Shown here in pieces: positions 18,238 through 27,092 of a stretch of 64,000 nucleotides of DNA. The translations under genes and the position numbers were made by a program. Within the stretch, counting starts at the first letter, position 1. Every line of letters begins with the position of its first letter. The notes beneath the pieces were generated by a model, which saw only the letters and a program-made list of their open reading frames with translations, had not been told where the DNA came from and did not search any database. The stretch comes from Flavobacterium hydrocarbonoxydans. GTDB lineage: Bacteria > Bacteroidota > Bacteroidia > Flavobacteriales > Flavobacteriaceae. The stretch lies in assembly GCF_009789235.1 (NCBI RefSeq), contig NZ_WSTB01000003.1, forward strand, positions 62,001 through 126,000, in the 5' to 3' direction.

Positions 18238-19257
18238 TTGGATAAAATAGCAGTTGTAATTTTAAACTGGAATGGAGTAAAATTGTTAGAACAATTTTTA
18301 CCTTCAGTTATTCAATATTCGGCAGAAGCCACTATATATGTTGCAGATAATGCTTCAACAGACAACTCGACAGCCTTTATAAAAGAGTATTTCCCAAGTA
18401 TAAAAATCATTCAAAACTCAGGAAATCATGGCTTTGCAAAAGGATATAATGATGCTTTAAAAGAAGTAGATGCTGAAATCTATGCTTTGGTTAATTCGGA
18501 TATTGAAGTTACTGAAAACTGGTTACAGCCTATTATTGAAACTTTTGAGAATGAAAAGCACACTGCCATAATCCAACCCAAAATCTTAGATTTCAAAAAT
18601 AAAGAATACTTTGAATACGCTGGTGCAGCTGGTGGTTTTATTGATAAATTTGGCTATCCTTACTGTCGTGGACGTATTTTTGATACCTTAGAAAAAGATA
18701 ATGGTCAATATGATGATAATTGTGAAATATTTTGGGCATCAGGAGCTTGTTTTTTTATCAGAAGTGAAATTTATCATGAATTAGGTGGTTTTGATGAATC
18801 GTTTTTTGCACATCAGGAAGAAATTGATTTATGCTGGCGTGCGATAAATGACGGTCAGGTTATTAAATACAATTCAAAATCGGTAGTTTATCATGTTGGT
18901 GGTGCTACATTACAACAAGGAAACCCTAAAAAAACGTATTTAAATTTTAGAAATTCATTATTAATGCTTGTTAAAAATCTTCCTAAAAAAGGATTATTTT
19001 TTGTAATTTTCTTCCGCATGATTTTGGATGGAATTGCCGGGGTCAGATTTTTAACACAAGGAAAATTCAAACATACTATCGCTATTTTACACGCACATTT
19101 TTCATTTTACTGTGTATCATTGGTTTACCTGAAAAAGAGAAAAGATTTTCAAATGCGACAATACTATAGTGTAAAAAGTATCGTTTTCCTGTATTATATT
19201 AAAAAATTGACTGTTTTTAAAGAAATCTTTAACAGTAATCAAAATATTAAAAACTAA
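18238..19257 (+). CDS. family 2 glycosyltransferase
   Basis: A 339-aa inverting GT-A glycosyltransferase: IAVVILNWNG at the N-terminus, ADNASTD, the nucleotide-sugar loop NSDIEV as the DxD equivalent, and GGFDESFFAHQEEIDLCWR as the late acceptor/catalytic motif. C-terminal hydrophobic stretches (GLFFVIFFRMILDGIAGV, HFSFYCVSLVYL) suggest membrane association. It likely adds a sugar (for example rhamnose) to a surface polysaccharide. The start is a TTG codon (MDKIAVV); no ATG or GTG fits. It lies 16 bp after the previous gene. Confidence 0.9.
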   Translation: MDKIAVVILNWNGVKLLEQFLPSVIQYSAEATIYVADNASTDNSTAFIKEYFPSIKIIQNSGNHGFAKGYNDALKEVDAEIYALVNSDIEVTENWLQPIIETFENEKHTAIIQPKILDFKNKEYFEYAGAAGGFIDKFGYPYCRGRIFDTLEKDNGQYDDNCEIFWASGACFFIRSEIYHELGGFDESFFAHQEEIDLCWRAINDGQVIKYNSKSVVYHVGGATLQQGNPKKTYLNFRNSLLMLVKNLPKKGLFFVIFFRMILDGIAGVRFLTQGKFKHTIAILHAHFSFYCVSLVYLKKRKDFQMRQYYSVKSIVFLYYIKKLTVFKEIFNSNQNIKN

Positions 19258-19262
19258 ATTTG
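19255..19262 (+). promoter_or_regulatory. -7 promoter element for the OmpA gene (TAAATTTG)
   Basis: A TAnnTTTG match overlapping the stop of the glycosyltransferase gene, 30 bp before the OmpA start. Confidence 0.5.
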
Positions 19263-19291
19263 TAATCAACGTTAAATTAAATTTTTTATCT

Positions 19292-20125
19292 ATGAGAAAA
19301 GTAGTAATTGCTCTATCCGTATTAATGGCCTTAACATCGTGTGTTTCGAAAAAGAAATATGCCGATTTAGAAGCTAAAAACAAAGAAACTCAAGATTTAC
19401 TAAATTCTTGTACTGTAAAACTAAATTCTTGTCTGGAAGAAAAAGCTGGCTTGACTGCAACAGTTGATGGCTTAAAACAACATAATCAGGATCTTTTAAA
19501 TAGTTCAAAAGATTTAACTATGCTTACTTCAAAAGGAGCTGCAAATCTTGAAAAATCATTAGAAAGCTTAAAAGAAAAAGACTTAAAAATATCTAGACTT
19601 CAGGATGCATTAACTAAAAAAGACAGTGTTACATTGGCTTTGGTAACTAGTTTAAAAAGTTCAGTTGGAATCTCTGATCCAGATATCGAAATCAATGTTG
19701 AAAAAGGAGTTGTATTTATCTCTATTGCAGATAAATTATTATTCAAAAGCGGAAGCTATGACGTAACTGATAAAGCAAAAGGTGTTTTAGCTAAAGTTGC
19801 TAAAGTAGTAAACGACAAACCTGATTTTGAATGTATGGTTGAAGGTCATACTGATAACGTACCTTACAGAAGCAACGGTGTTTTACTTGACAACTGGGAT
19901 TTATCTGTAAAACGTTCTACATCTATCGTTCGTGTACTTACAAATGATTTAGGAGTTAATCCTGCTAAATTAATTGCAGCTGGTAGAAGTTCTTATGTTC
20001 CATTGGTAGAGAATGACACCCCAGATAACAAAGCACGTAACAGAAGAACCCGTATCGTTGTTATGCCAAAAATCGATCAGTTCTATGATATGATTGAAAA
20101 AGAAATGAAAAAACAACAAAAATAA
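19292..20125 (+). CDS. OmpA family lipoprotein
   Basis: A 277-aa outer-membrane-associated lipoprotein: a signal peptide with lipobox LTSC (Cys17), a coiled-coil region (residues ~22-125, heptads in NSCTVKLNSCLEEKAGL and NLEKSLESLKEKDL), then a C-terminal OmpA peptidoglycan-binding domain with DNVPYRSNGVLLDNWDLS and ARNRRTRIVVMP. It tethers the outer membrane to peptidoglycan. It is monocistronic with its own promoter and a strong terminator. Confidence 0.93.
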   Translation: MRKVVIALSVLMALTSCVSKKKYADLEAKNKETQDLLNSCTVKLNSCLEEKAGLTATVDGLKQHNQDLLNSSKDLTMLTSKGAANLEKSLESLKEKDLKISRLQDALTKKDSVTLALVTSLKSSVGISDPDIEINVEKGVVFISIADKLLFKSGSYDVTDKAKGVLAKVAKVVNDKPDFECMVEGHTDNVPYRSNGVLLDNWDLSVKRSTSIVRVLTNDLGVNPAKLIAAGRSSYVPLVENDTPDNKARNRRTRIVVMPKIDQFYDMIEKEMKKQQK

Positions 20126-20149
20126 TTTTTCATTAATTATTTCTAATAC

Positions 20150-20182
20150 AAAAAAAGCAGGTCAATATGACCTGCTTTTTTG
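20150..20182 (+). terminator. Rho-independent terminator after the OmpA gene
   Basis: AAAAAAGCAGGTCA pairs with TGACCTGCTTTTTT around a 2-nt centre (perfect stem), 25 bp after the OmpA stop. Confidence 0.9.
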
Positions 20183-20310
20183 CATTCTTAATTTTTAAAT
20201 AACTAATTAAAAAAATCAAGAATAGCATTATTTTTAATTAACTAACTAAATTTTAACTGATATTAAAGTTAATCATTTATTTTTAATAATTACACAATTT
20301 CAGTATTTTT

Positions 20311-20931
20311 TTACAAAATATCAATATCGCCTTTTCCTTCTCTGACTATCACTGGTTCATGCTCAGATAAATCTATAATTGTTGAACCCACATTATCTCC
20401 ATAACCTCCATCAATAACCAGATCAACAAGGTTTTGCCATTTCTCAAAAATCAATTCCGGATCTGTAGTATATTCGATTACATCATCTTCATCCCGAATT
20501 GAGGTAGAAACAATAGGATTTCCTAACTGACGAACAATTTCTAAAACAATAGCATTATCCGGAACACGAATCCCTACAGTAGTTTTCTTTTTGAACTCTT
20601 TAGGCAAATTATTATTCCCAGGTAAAATAAAAGTGTAAGGTCCTGGCAAAGCTCGTTTCAAAATTTTAAAAGTTGCTGTATCAATCTGACGGACATAATC
20701 TGATAAATTACTTAAATCGTGACAGATAAACGAAAAGTTAGCTTTTTCAAGTTTCACACCTTTTATTTTCGCAATCTTTTCTAAAGCACGCGAATTGGTA
20801 ATATCACAGCCTAAACCATAAACAGTATCGGTAGGATAAATTACCAAACCTCCATTTTGAAGCACTTTAACCACTTTCGCAATTGCTGCTTCACTAGGCT
20901 TATCAGGATATATTTTAATAAATTCTGCCAT
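20311..20931 (-). CDS. L-threonylcarbamoyladenylate synthase family protein (Sua5/YciO/YrdC)
   Basis: A 206-aa Sua5/YrdC-fold protein. The signature VIYPTDTVYGLGCDI is followed by KIKGVKLEKANFSFICHDL, PGPYTFILPGNN and GIRVPDNAI, the nucleotide- and threonine-binding segments. It probably makes threonylcarbamoyl-AMP for t6A, the substrate of the Tsa complex (tsaE lies elsewhere in the window). The KxxR region is divergent, so a YciO-type paralogue of unknown role is also possible. Confidence 0.88.
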   Translation of the reverse strand: MAEFIKIYPDKPSEAAIAKVVKVLQNGGLVIYPTDTVYGLGCDITNSRALEKIAKIKGVKLEKANFSFICHDLSNLSDYVRQIDTATFKILKRALPGPYTFILPGNNNLPKEFKKKTTVGIRVPDNAIVLEIVRQLGNPIVSTSIRDEDDVIEYTTDPELIFEKWQNLVDLVIDGGYGDNVGSTIIDLSEHEPVIVREGKGDIDIL

Positions 20932-21017
20932 TTATATTTTTTGTTTAAAGTTTATTTTGTTTCAGGTTTCAAGTTCTGCCATTCAGCAATTTTAAACTTG
21001 AAACCTGAAACTTTTTT

Positions 21018-23354
21018 TTAACCTATTACATCCAGTTTCGCAAATCTTAGCAAAAGCTTTTTAATTCCGCCCACTTCAAATTTTATTTCTGCTTTTTTAT
21101 CGGCTCCCACACCTTCGAGGTTGACAACTTCACCTTTTCCAAAACGTTCATGCATCACAATATTTCCAGCCGTTAGTTTACTATCAAATAAATTAGGAGC
21201 TGCTGCATTAGGATTTGTACCAGCTACAGGCTTTAATTTTCTGATATTCAGATCTGGCTTTGGTTCATTGTCAGTAATATGCTTTGGAGGCGTTCCTCCT
21301 ACTGGTTTTGCTAATCTTAATTTTGACTTATCAACATCACCAAAAATATCCCCATCAATAGGCGATTTATAACGATAGTTACTTTCAGATGGTGTTAAAT
21401 ATTCAAGATATTGCCCATCAATTTCTTCAATAAAACGAGAAGGTTCACTGTCTGTCAGTTTTCCCCAACGGTAACGCGATTGTGCATACGTCAGATAAGC
21501 CTGGTGTTCAGCACGTGTTAAAGCTACGTAAAATAAACGACGTTCTTCTTCCAATTCACTTCTGGTACTCATACTCATGGCACTCGGAAACAAATCTTCC
21601 TCCATTCCGACAACAAAAACATGAGGAAATTCCAATCCTTTGGCTAAATGAATCGTCATCAAAGCCACTCTGTCTTCATCACTTGTATCTTTATCCAAAT
21701 CTGTAGCCAAAGCCACATCTTCCATAAATTCAGACAAAGCTCCTCTTGCTCCATCAATTTCTTTTTGCCCTTCGGTAAAATCTTTTAAACCGTTTAAAAG
21801 TTCTTCAATATTCTGAATCTTCGCCATTCCTTCCGGAGTAGCATCTTTCTTTAATTCCTGAACCAAACCGGTTTTTTTGGCAACATAATCCGTGATATAA
21901 AAAGCATCCTGGTTTTGGTCGATAACCTGAAAACTTTGAATCATCGTTACAAAATCATTTATTTTGTTCTTTGTTCCCGAGTTAAGTTTCAAATCGATTT
22001 TATCAATGTTCACCATTACTTCCCAAATCGAACGCTTGTAATGATTGGCAGCAATTGTCAATTTCTCAACCGTTGTATCACCAATTCCACGAGCCGGATA
22101 ATTGATCACACGAACCAAAGCTTCTTCATCTTTTGGATTAATGACCAAACGCAAATAACACAAAACATCTTTGATTTCCTTACGTTGGTAAAAAGATAAG
22201 CCACCATAAATTCGATACGGAATATCACGTTTTCTCAAAGCATCCTCCATGGCACGTGATTGTGCGTTGGTACGATATAAAATAGCAAAAGAACCATTAT
22301 GCAGCTGATTTTGCATTTTTTGTTCAAAAATAGTACTCGCTACAAAACGTCCTTCTTCGGCGTCCGTTAAACTGCGGTGTACTTTTATCTTTGGTCCAAA
22401 ATCGTTTGCTGTCCAGACAATTTTGTCTAATTTCGTTTTATTATGATCAATGATCGTATTGGCAGCTTCTACAATATTTCGTGTTGAACGATAATTTTGT
22501 TCCAGACGAAACATCTTTACCCCTTCGTAATCTTTCTGAAAATTCAGGATATTATTAATATTGGCTCCTCGGAAAGCATAAATACTCTGCGCATCATCAC
22601 CCACCACACAAATATTCTGAAATTTATCAGACAAAGCCCTTACAATCAAATACTGAGAGTGATTGGTATCCTGGTACTCATCCACCAGAATATACCTAAA
22701 ACGGTTTTGATATTTGGCTAAAACTTCCGGGAAACGGGTTAGCAATTCGTTGGTTTTCAATAATAAATCATCAAAATCCATTGCACCTGCCTTAAAACAG
22801 CGCTCTACATATTGCTGATAAATTTCGCCCAAACGAGGCTTTTTTGCCATTGCATCGGCTTCAACCAATTCGGGATTATTAAAATAAGCTTTTACGGTAA
22901 TCAGACTGTTTTTATAACTCGAAATTCGTCCTAAAATCTGTTTTGGTTTGTAAATATCACGATCCAGCTGCATCTCCTTAATAATCGAAGAGATTAGTCG
23001 TTGTGAATCTTGCGAATCGTAAATAGTAAAGTTGGATGGATAACCCAAATATTCCGATTCTGAACGCAAAATACGGGCAAAAATCGAGTGAAAAGTTCCC
23101 ATCCAAAGGTTTTTCGCCTCCGTCGCTCCCACAATATCCGAAATTCGGTGTTTCATCTCTCGCGCCGCTTTATTGGTAAACGTAAGCGACAAAATACTGA
23201 ATGCGTCGATGCCTTGCGCCATCAAATAAGCAATTCGAATCGTTAAAACACGTGTTTTTCCCGAACCTGCACCCGCAATAATAATCATTGGCCCATCTTT
23301 TTGTAAAACGGGTTCGCGTTGCGCTTCGTTGAGCTGGTCTATATATTTCTGCAT
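21018..23354 (-). CDS. ATP-dependent helicase UvrD/PcrA
   Basis: A 778-aa superfamily 1A 3'-5' helicase used in repair and removal of recombination or transcription intermediates. It has the full motif set: Q-motif LNEAQREPV, Walker A GAGSGKTR, motif II VDEYQDTN, motif III GDDAQSIYAFRGA, motif IV EQNYRST, motif V TIHLAKGLEF and motif VI VALTRAE. A C-terminal PcrA-like region ends in the RNA-polymerase-binding Tudor-type fold (GNIVMHERFGKGEVVNLEG). The length is normal. Confidence 0.94.
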   Translation of the reverse strand: MQKYIDQLNEAQREPVLQKDGPMIIIAGAGSGKTRVLTIRIAYLMAQGIDAFSILSLTFTNKAAREMKHRISDIVGATEAKNLWMGTFHSIFARILRSESEYLGYPSNFTIYDSQDSQRLISSIIKEMQLDRDIYKPKQILGRISSYKNSLITVKAYFNNPELVEADAMAKKPRLGEIYQQYVERCFKAGAMDFDDLLLKTNELLTRFPEVLAKYQNRFRYILVDEYQDTNHSQYLIVRALSDKFQNICVVGDDAQSIYAFRGANINNILNFQKDYEGVKMFRLEQNYRSTRNIVEAANTIIDHNKTKLDKIVWTANDFGPKIKVHRSLTDAEEGRFVASTIFEQKMQNQLHNGSFAILYRTNAQSRAMEDALRKRDIPYRIYGGLSFYQRKEIKDVLCYLRLVINPKDEEALVRVINYPARGIGDTTVEKLTIAANHYKRSIWEVMVNIDKIDLKLNSGTKNKINDFVTMIQSFQVIDQNQDAFYITDYVAKKTGLVQELKKDATPEGMAKIQNIEELLNGLKDFTEGQKEIDGARGALSEFMEDVALATDLDKDTSDEDRVALMTIHLAKGLEFPHVFVVGMEEDLFPSAMSMSTRSELEEERRLFYVALTRAEHQAYLTYAQSRYRWGKLTDSEPSRFIEEIDGQYLEYLTPSESNYRYKSPIDGDIFGDVDKSKLRLAKPVGGTPPKHITDNEPKPDLNIRKLKPVAGTNPNAAAPNLFDSKLTAGNIVMHERFGKGEVVNLEGVGADKKAEIKFEVGGIKKLLLRFAKLDVIG

Positions 23355-23402
23355 GAAATTGTTCTCCTTTTATGCAAAAATATGAATTATACATTTAAAA
23401 AG

Positions 23403-23437
23403 CTACTAAGTTTCTGAGGTTCTAAGGGACTAAGTTT
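23403..23437. repeat. short intergenic repeat (CTAAGTTTCTGAGGTTCTAAG type)
   Basis: A palindromic-tending motif built from ACTAAGTTTCTGAGG and CTAAGGGACTAAG. Related copies lie near 24372-24414 and 33281-33366. Confidence 0.45.
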
Positions 23438-23481
23438 TTTATCTTTCTGAAGCCAAACAAAAGGCATTTTTTCAGGCAAAG

Positions 23482-23542
23482 TTCCCGCTTTCGGCTTTAT
23501 CTCTCCGTTTCACTTCGAGGATACCGCCTCAATCGGGGCTAG
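23482..23542. repeat. structured flavobacterial intergenic repeat, copy 2 (reverse)
   Basis: The reverse complement begins CTAGCCCCGATTGAGGCGG and ends with AAGCGGGAAC, sharing both ends with the 13445-13524 element (CTAGCCCCGAT ... GAAACGGA ... AGCGGGA). The central 11-bp hairpin of copy 1 is missing. Confidence 0.55.
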
Positions 23543-23605
23543 AAAACAAACAAAAGGCTTCTTTTGAAAAAACTGAAAGAAAAATCTTTAATTTTAAAAT
23601 ATTTC

Positions 23606-23613
23606 TATATTTG
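23606..23613 (+). promoter_or_regulatory. -7 promoter element (TATATTTG)
   Basis: A TAnnTTTG match 18 bp before the ATG of the toxin-like gene. Confidence 0.55.
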
Positions 23614-23631
23614 CATTTTGAAAAATTAATA

Positions 23632-23919
23632 ATGAGAATAGTTGTTACAGCAAATGCAGAAAAATCATATTTCGAAATCATAAATAAATATTCAGAAAAT
23701 AAAGCTGTTTTGTTTTCAAAAAAAACTATTTCAATTCTTGATATCATTAAAGTAAATAATCATATCGGATCCAGATACAAGCAAACTAACTACAGAAAGT
23801 TTTTAATAACAGAGGAAGTATATTTATTTTATAAAATTGAAACTCAAATTATTTACGTCATTTTGTTTTGGGACAACAAAAAAAATCCGTTAAGTTTAGA
23901 TAGTATACTTAGTTCTTAG
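23632..23919 (+). CDS. RelE/ParE-HigB-like toxin
   Basis: A 95-aa small basic protein beginning MRIVVTANAEKSYFEIINKY, with later KQTNYRKFLITEEVYLFYKIE and IIYVILFWDNKKNPLSL. This order (N-terminal helix pair, then a beta sheet ending in a VxLFWDNRxNP motif) is that of RelE/ParE-superfamily toxins in Bacteroidota. The likely role is mRNA cleavage or gyrase inhibition; which one cannot be told. The neighbour on the other strand looks like its antitoxin and the two stops overlap tail to tail by 24 bp. Confidence 0.78.
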   Translation: MRIVVTANAEKSYFEIINKYSENKAVLFSKKTISILDIIKVNNHIGSRYKQTNYRKFLITEEVYLFYKIETQIIYVILFWDNKKNPLSLDSILSS

Positions 23920-24195
23920 TTTTTCTTTAAAATCAGAATAATCAATAGTTCTTCCGGCTTTTATATCCTCTTCACTTTTCTGAAACTCCTGCAGTAATAT
24001 TTCCTCAGGATATAATAAAACGGTAATTTGCTTTACTTCTTGTGTCGTGAAGCTTTTTAGTCTTAATTTCCTATAATAGGTCGCATGTTTCAACCCTAAT
24101 TTTTGCATAAAAAACTCGGCTTTATAATAAGACTTGCTTATCAATTCGGGCAAACTATTAACGTAATTTTCGTAATTCTCAACTGTTTCTATCAT
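23896..24195 (-). CDS. antitoxin-like protein
   Basis: A 99-aa protein (start MIETVENYEN). The region FFMQKLGLKHATYYRKLRL looks like a helix-turn-helix. The C-terminus SEEDIKAGRTIDYSDFKEKL resembles toxin-neutralising tails of Bacteroidota antitoxins that precede RelE/ParE toxins. It is convergent with, and overlaps, the toxin-like gene, whereas most type II pairs are co-directional. An earlier in-frame ATG 33 bp upstream is less likely. The role is inferred from neighbour and C-terminal pattern. Confidence 0.7.
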   Translation of the reverse strand: MIETVENYENYVNSLPELISKSYYKAEFFMQKLGLKHATYYRKLRLKSFTTQEVKQITVLLYPEEILLQEFQKSEEDIKAGRTIDYSDFKEKLRTKYTI

Positions 24196-24371
24196 AATAT
24201 GATACTTTTTATTGCAATAATTACACAAATATAATCTAATATTTTGATATTAAAAGTATTAAAAAAATATGCTTTTTATTTATTTTCTAAACAAACAAAA
24301 ATTAGAAGATCGAAATACACGAACTCAGAGCCAAGAAAAATCCGTTTTATCCGCGTCAAATTCAACACAAT

Positions 24372-24414
24372 CCAAAAAAACTTAGAATCTCAGTACCTTA
24401 GTAACTTAGCAACT
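24372..24414. repeat. short intergenic repeat, related to 23403
   Basis: It contains CTTAGAATCTCAGTACC and TTAGTAACTTAGC. It lies between the antitoxin-like gene and the TSUP permease. Confidence 0.4.
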
Positions 24415-25182
24415 TTACTTATAAAATACATCATAAGCAAACCGAATCAAAGTACCAATTACCACAACCAAAAAGAAGATTCTAATAAAACCATTTCCTT
24501 TATTGATTGCTAATTTCGCCCCAAGCCAGCCGCCAAGTCCATTACTGACAGCCATCGGAATTGCAATTGTCCAGATGATTTTCCCTTTTATCACAAACAA
24601 ACAAATCGAACCAAAATTTGTCGCCAGATTGACCATTTTGGCATTCGCAGAAGCGTGCAAAAAATCAAACCCTAATAATGCAATAAAAGCGACAACAAAA
24701 AAACTCCCAGTTCCCGGACCAATAAATCCATCATAAAAACCAATAATGATACTAATCACAACGGCATACATTATTTGGGTCGCGGCCGAATGCTCTTTGG
24801 CTACCTGTTGACCAAAATTTTTCTTTGCATAGGTATAAATAAAAAGCAACGACAAAACCACAAGCAAAAGCGGTTTCATAAAATCATTACTCACTATTGT
24901 CAATAAAGTAGAACCCAAAAATGCCGAAGGAACGGCCAAGCACATCATGATCAACAACAATTTCCATTGAATAACTATATTCTTAAGGTACTGAAAAGCC
25001 GCAAAAGCAGTTCCTGTAAAGGCCGGAATTTTCAAAGTACCGATTACGGTAGAAACAGGAAGATTTGGCAACAAAATCAATCCCATCGGTGTCTGAATCA
25101 ATCCGCCTCCACCCACAATCGCATCTATAAATCCTGCAGCAAAAGCAGCCAAACAAAGTAAAATTATAATGTAGGTTTCCAT
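24415..25182 (-). CDS. sulfite exporter TauE/SafE family (TSUP) permease
   Basis: A 255-aa polytopic inner-membrane protein with about 7-8 hydrophobic helices. TSUP features are the N-terminal GFIDAIVGGGGLIQTP and the internal repeat GFYDGFIGPGTGSFF. It probably exports a small organosulfur or sulfite anion; the substrate is not readable. It stands alone between small genes. Confidence 0.9.
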   Translation of the reverse strand: METYIIILLCLAAFAAGFIDAIVGGGGLIQTPMGLILLPNLPVSTVIGTLKIPAFTGTAFAAFQYLKNIVIQWKLLLIMMCLAVPSAFLGSTLLTIVSNDFMKPLLLVVLSLLFIYTYAKKNFGQQVAKEHSAATQIMYAVVISIIIGFYDGFIGPGTGSFFVVAFIALLGFDFLHASANAKMVNLATNFGSICLFVIKGKIIWTIAIPMAVSNGLGGWLGAKLAINKGNGFIRIFFLVVVIGTLIRFAYDVFYK

Positions 25183-25305
25183 TTTTATTGGGTATCAGTA
25201 GGTTTTGTTATTTGGTCACAAAAATAGAATTCCATTTTGACTTCTGTCTAAAATTTAAGATTGTTTTCTCATCAAAAAGTATATTTTTGTCTAAAAATTA
25301 CTCAA

Positions 25306-25827
25306 ATGGATTTTACAAGAATTATAGAATTAGCCAGTTATACGTTACCAGCCATTGTTACGGGATTTGTAGCTTATAGCTTCTTTGAATTACACATCAA
25401 AAACAACGATAAAAAACGTGCTTTTTTATTAAATAGAGACTATCAGAAACAATCTTTACCGATACGTTTGCAAGCTTACGAACGCATGACGTTATATTTA
25501 GAGCGCATTAACTTGACCAAATTATTGATTCGCATTGCGCCAATCTCAAACGAAAAAAATGATTATGCCAACTTTGTAATTGACCAAATCGAACAGGAAT
25601 TTGAGCACAACTTAACACAGCAAATTTATATGTCTGATGAATGTTGGACCATCATAACAACGGCTAAAAACTCGACGATCCAAATCATTCGTAAAGCAGC
25701 CATGAGCGATCGTGTTGACAGCGGTGATAAATTACGTGAAGTAATCTTGAATGATTTATTAGAGAAACAATCGCCTAGCAATGCAGCTTTGGGATATATT
25801 AAGAATGAAGTTGCGGAATTGTGGTAG
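25306..25827 (+). CDS. conserved hypothetical protein (DUF7935-like)
   Basis: A 173-aa protein starting MDFTRIIELASYT, with one N-terminal membrane segment (LPAIVTGFVAYSFFEL) followed by a basic helical region (YQKQSLPIRLQAYERMTLYLERI) and a helical C-terminal domain. It resembles a widespread flavobacterial family without known function. I chose this ATG because the upstream in-frame extension overlaps a likely promoter (TATTTTTG). Confidence 0.8.
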   Translation: MDFTRIIELASYTLPAIVTGFVAYSFFELHIKNNDKKRAFLLNRDYQKQSLPIRLQAYERMTLYLERINLTKLLIRIAPISNEKNDYANFVIDQIEQEFEHNLTQQIYMSDECWTIITTAKNSTIQIIRKAAMSDRVDSGDKLREVILNDLLEKQSPSNAALGYIKNEVAELW

Positions 25828-25892
25828 AAATGTAATTTTAGATTTTAGATTTTCTAGTATTATAAATTTGTTACACAAATTTATAATGTACT

Positions 25893-25973
25893 CAAAGTTT
25901 GTCATTCCGTAAGGAATCTCTAAACTCAAAGATTCATAGCATTGTGAGATTCCTAACGGAATGACAAACTTTG
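25893..25973. repeat. REPIN-like inverted repeat
   Basis: CAAAGTTTGTCATTCCGTAAGG (25893 on) and its near-complement ending GGAATGACAAACTTTG (25945-25973) pair over ~28 bp with few mismatches, with a 24-nt loop. This is another REP family, different in sequence from the one near GIY-YIG. Confidence 0.75.
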
Positions 25974-26037
25974 TCGAAAAGCTATAATTTTTAAATTCCA
26001 CTACAACAATCTAAAATATACAATCTAAAATCTAAAA

Positions 26038-26937
26038 TCACCTATTATCACTCATCACTTCAGACTTATTCTGAGCATATTCATAGCCTTGTTCCCACCA
26101 TTCTTTCATTACTTCTTTATTAAAAATAAGTGCATTATCTGTAAGTTTAGTTGGTGTGTAGTATAAGTTAAGTTTCACATTCTTATTGTTTGCCATCAGT
26201 TTTCCTATAGCAATATCGTGTTTCTCAACCTGATCGAGTGCTATTCGAAACAAATCAATCATCAGCGAAAAAGGGTTTTTGCCAATCACCGTTTTATTCA
26301 TATTCACCTCAGTTTCCAGAATAATAACGTCGATTTCTGTGGCACCACGGTTTATCGCTTCACGAATGGGAACTAAACTTGAGAATCCTCCGTCGCCGTA
26401 TTCGTAATTATTCTTGGTTACCAAACTCATAAACGGAACATAATTACTGGAAATCCAGGACCAATCACAAAATTCTTCATAAGTACAATCTTTTACTGAT
26501 TTGTATTCTGACTCATTTTTGGTAAAATTGGTAACGGTAATTACAACATCATTATTGAGTTTTTTTAGTTTATTAAAATCCGATAAACTAAAATTATTTT
26601 TGATGTATTTCTGCAAACCTTTGCTTTCGCCAAAAGTTCTTTTTCCTTTAAAAAACTGACGTAAAACATTAAAGTGATTGATAGTCACAATATCAACTCC
26701 ATCTTTATTTTTTACAACAAAAGGACAAATATTAAAAATACTAGCCATAGTAACATTAGTGTACACCGAATGAATTTTTCGGATGTGCCCCAATGCCAAA
26801 TGCGGAATCAGCAAACTACCAGTCGAAGTTCCTATAAATAAGTCGTATTCGTGTTTTTTTTCTTCGATAAGATATTGCGCTACGCCTCCTGCGAACGCAC
26901 CTTTACTACCACCGCCAGAAATAACCAATGCCCTCAT
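26038..26937 (-). CDS. patatin-like phospholipase family protein
   Basis: A 299-aa lipid acyl hydrolase with a Ser-Asp dyad: oxyanion loop GGGSKGAFAGG (residues 8-18), nucleophile in GTSTGSL, and the catalytic Asp in YGDGGFSSL. The C-terminal region (ALDQVEKHDIAIGKLMANN) is typical of bacterial patatins. There is no signal peptide, so it is cytoplasmic or peripheral. It is monocistronic. Confidence 0.92.
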   Translation of the reverse strand: MRALVISGGGSKGAFAGGVAQYLIEEKKHEYDLFIGTSTGSLLIPHLALGHIRKIHSVYTNVTMASIFNICPFVVKNKDGVDIVTINHFNVLRQFFKGKRTFGESKGLQKYIKNNFSLSDFNKLKKLNNDVVITVTNFTKNESEYKSVKDCTYEEFCDWSWISSNYVPFMSLVTKNNYEYGDGGFSSLVPIREAINRGATEIDVIILETEVNMNKTVIGKNPFSLMIDLFRIALDQVEKHDIAIGKLMANNKNVKLNLYYTPTKLTDNALIFNKEVMKEWWEQGYEYAQNKSEVMSDNR

Positions 26938-27092
26938 ATTTTTTTGTTATGCGTTTTGAGTTATGAGTTTTCCGTTTTCAACTCATCCTATAAAATTATA
27001 CTTTTCTTAAATTAAATGCTTTCGGTTTTTATAAAAACCTAATTTCAGATCCACAACTCATTACTCAAAACACATAACTGACGACAAAACAT

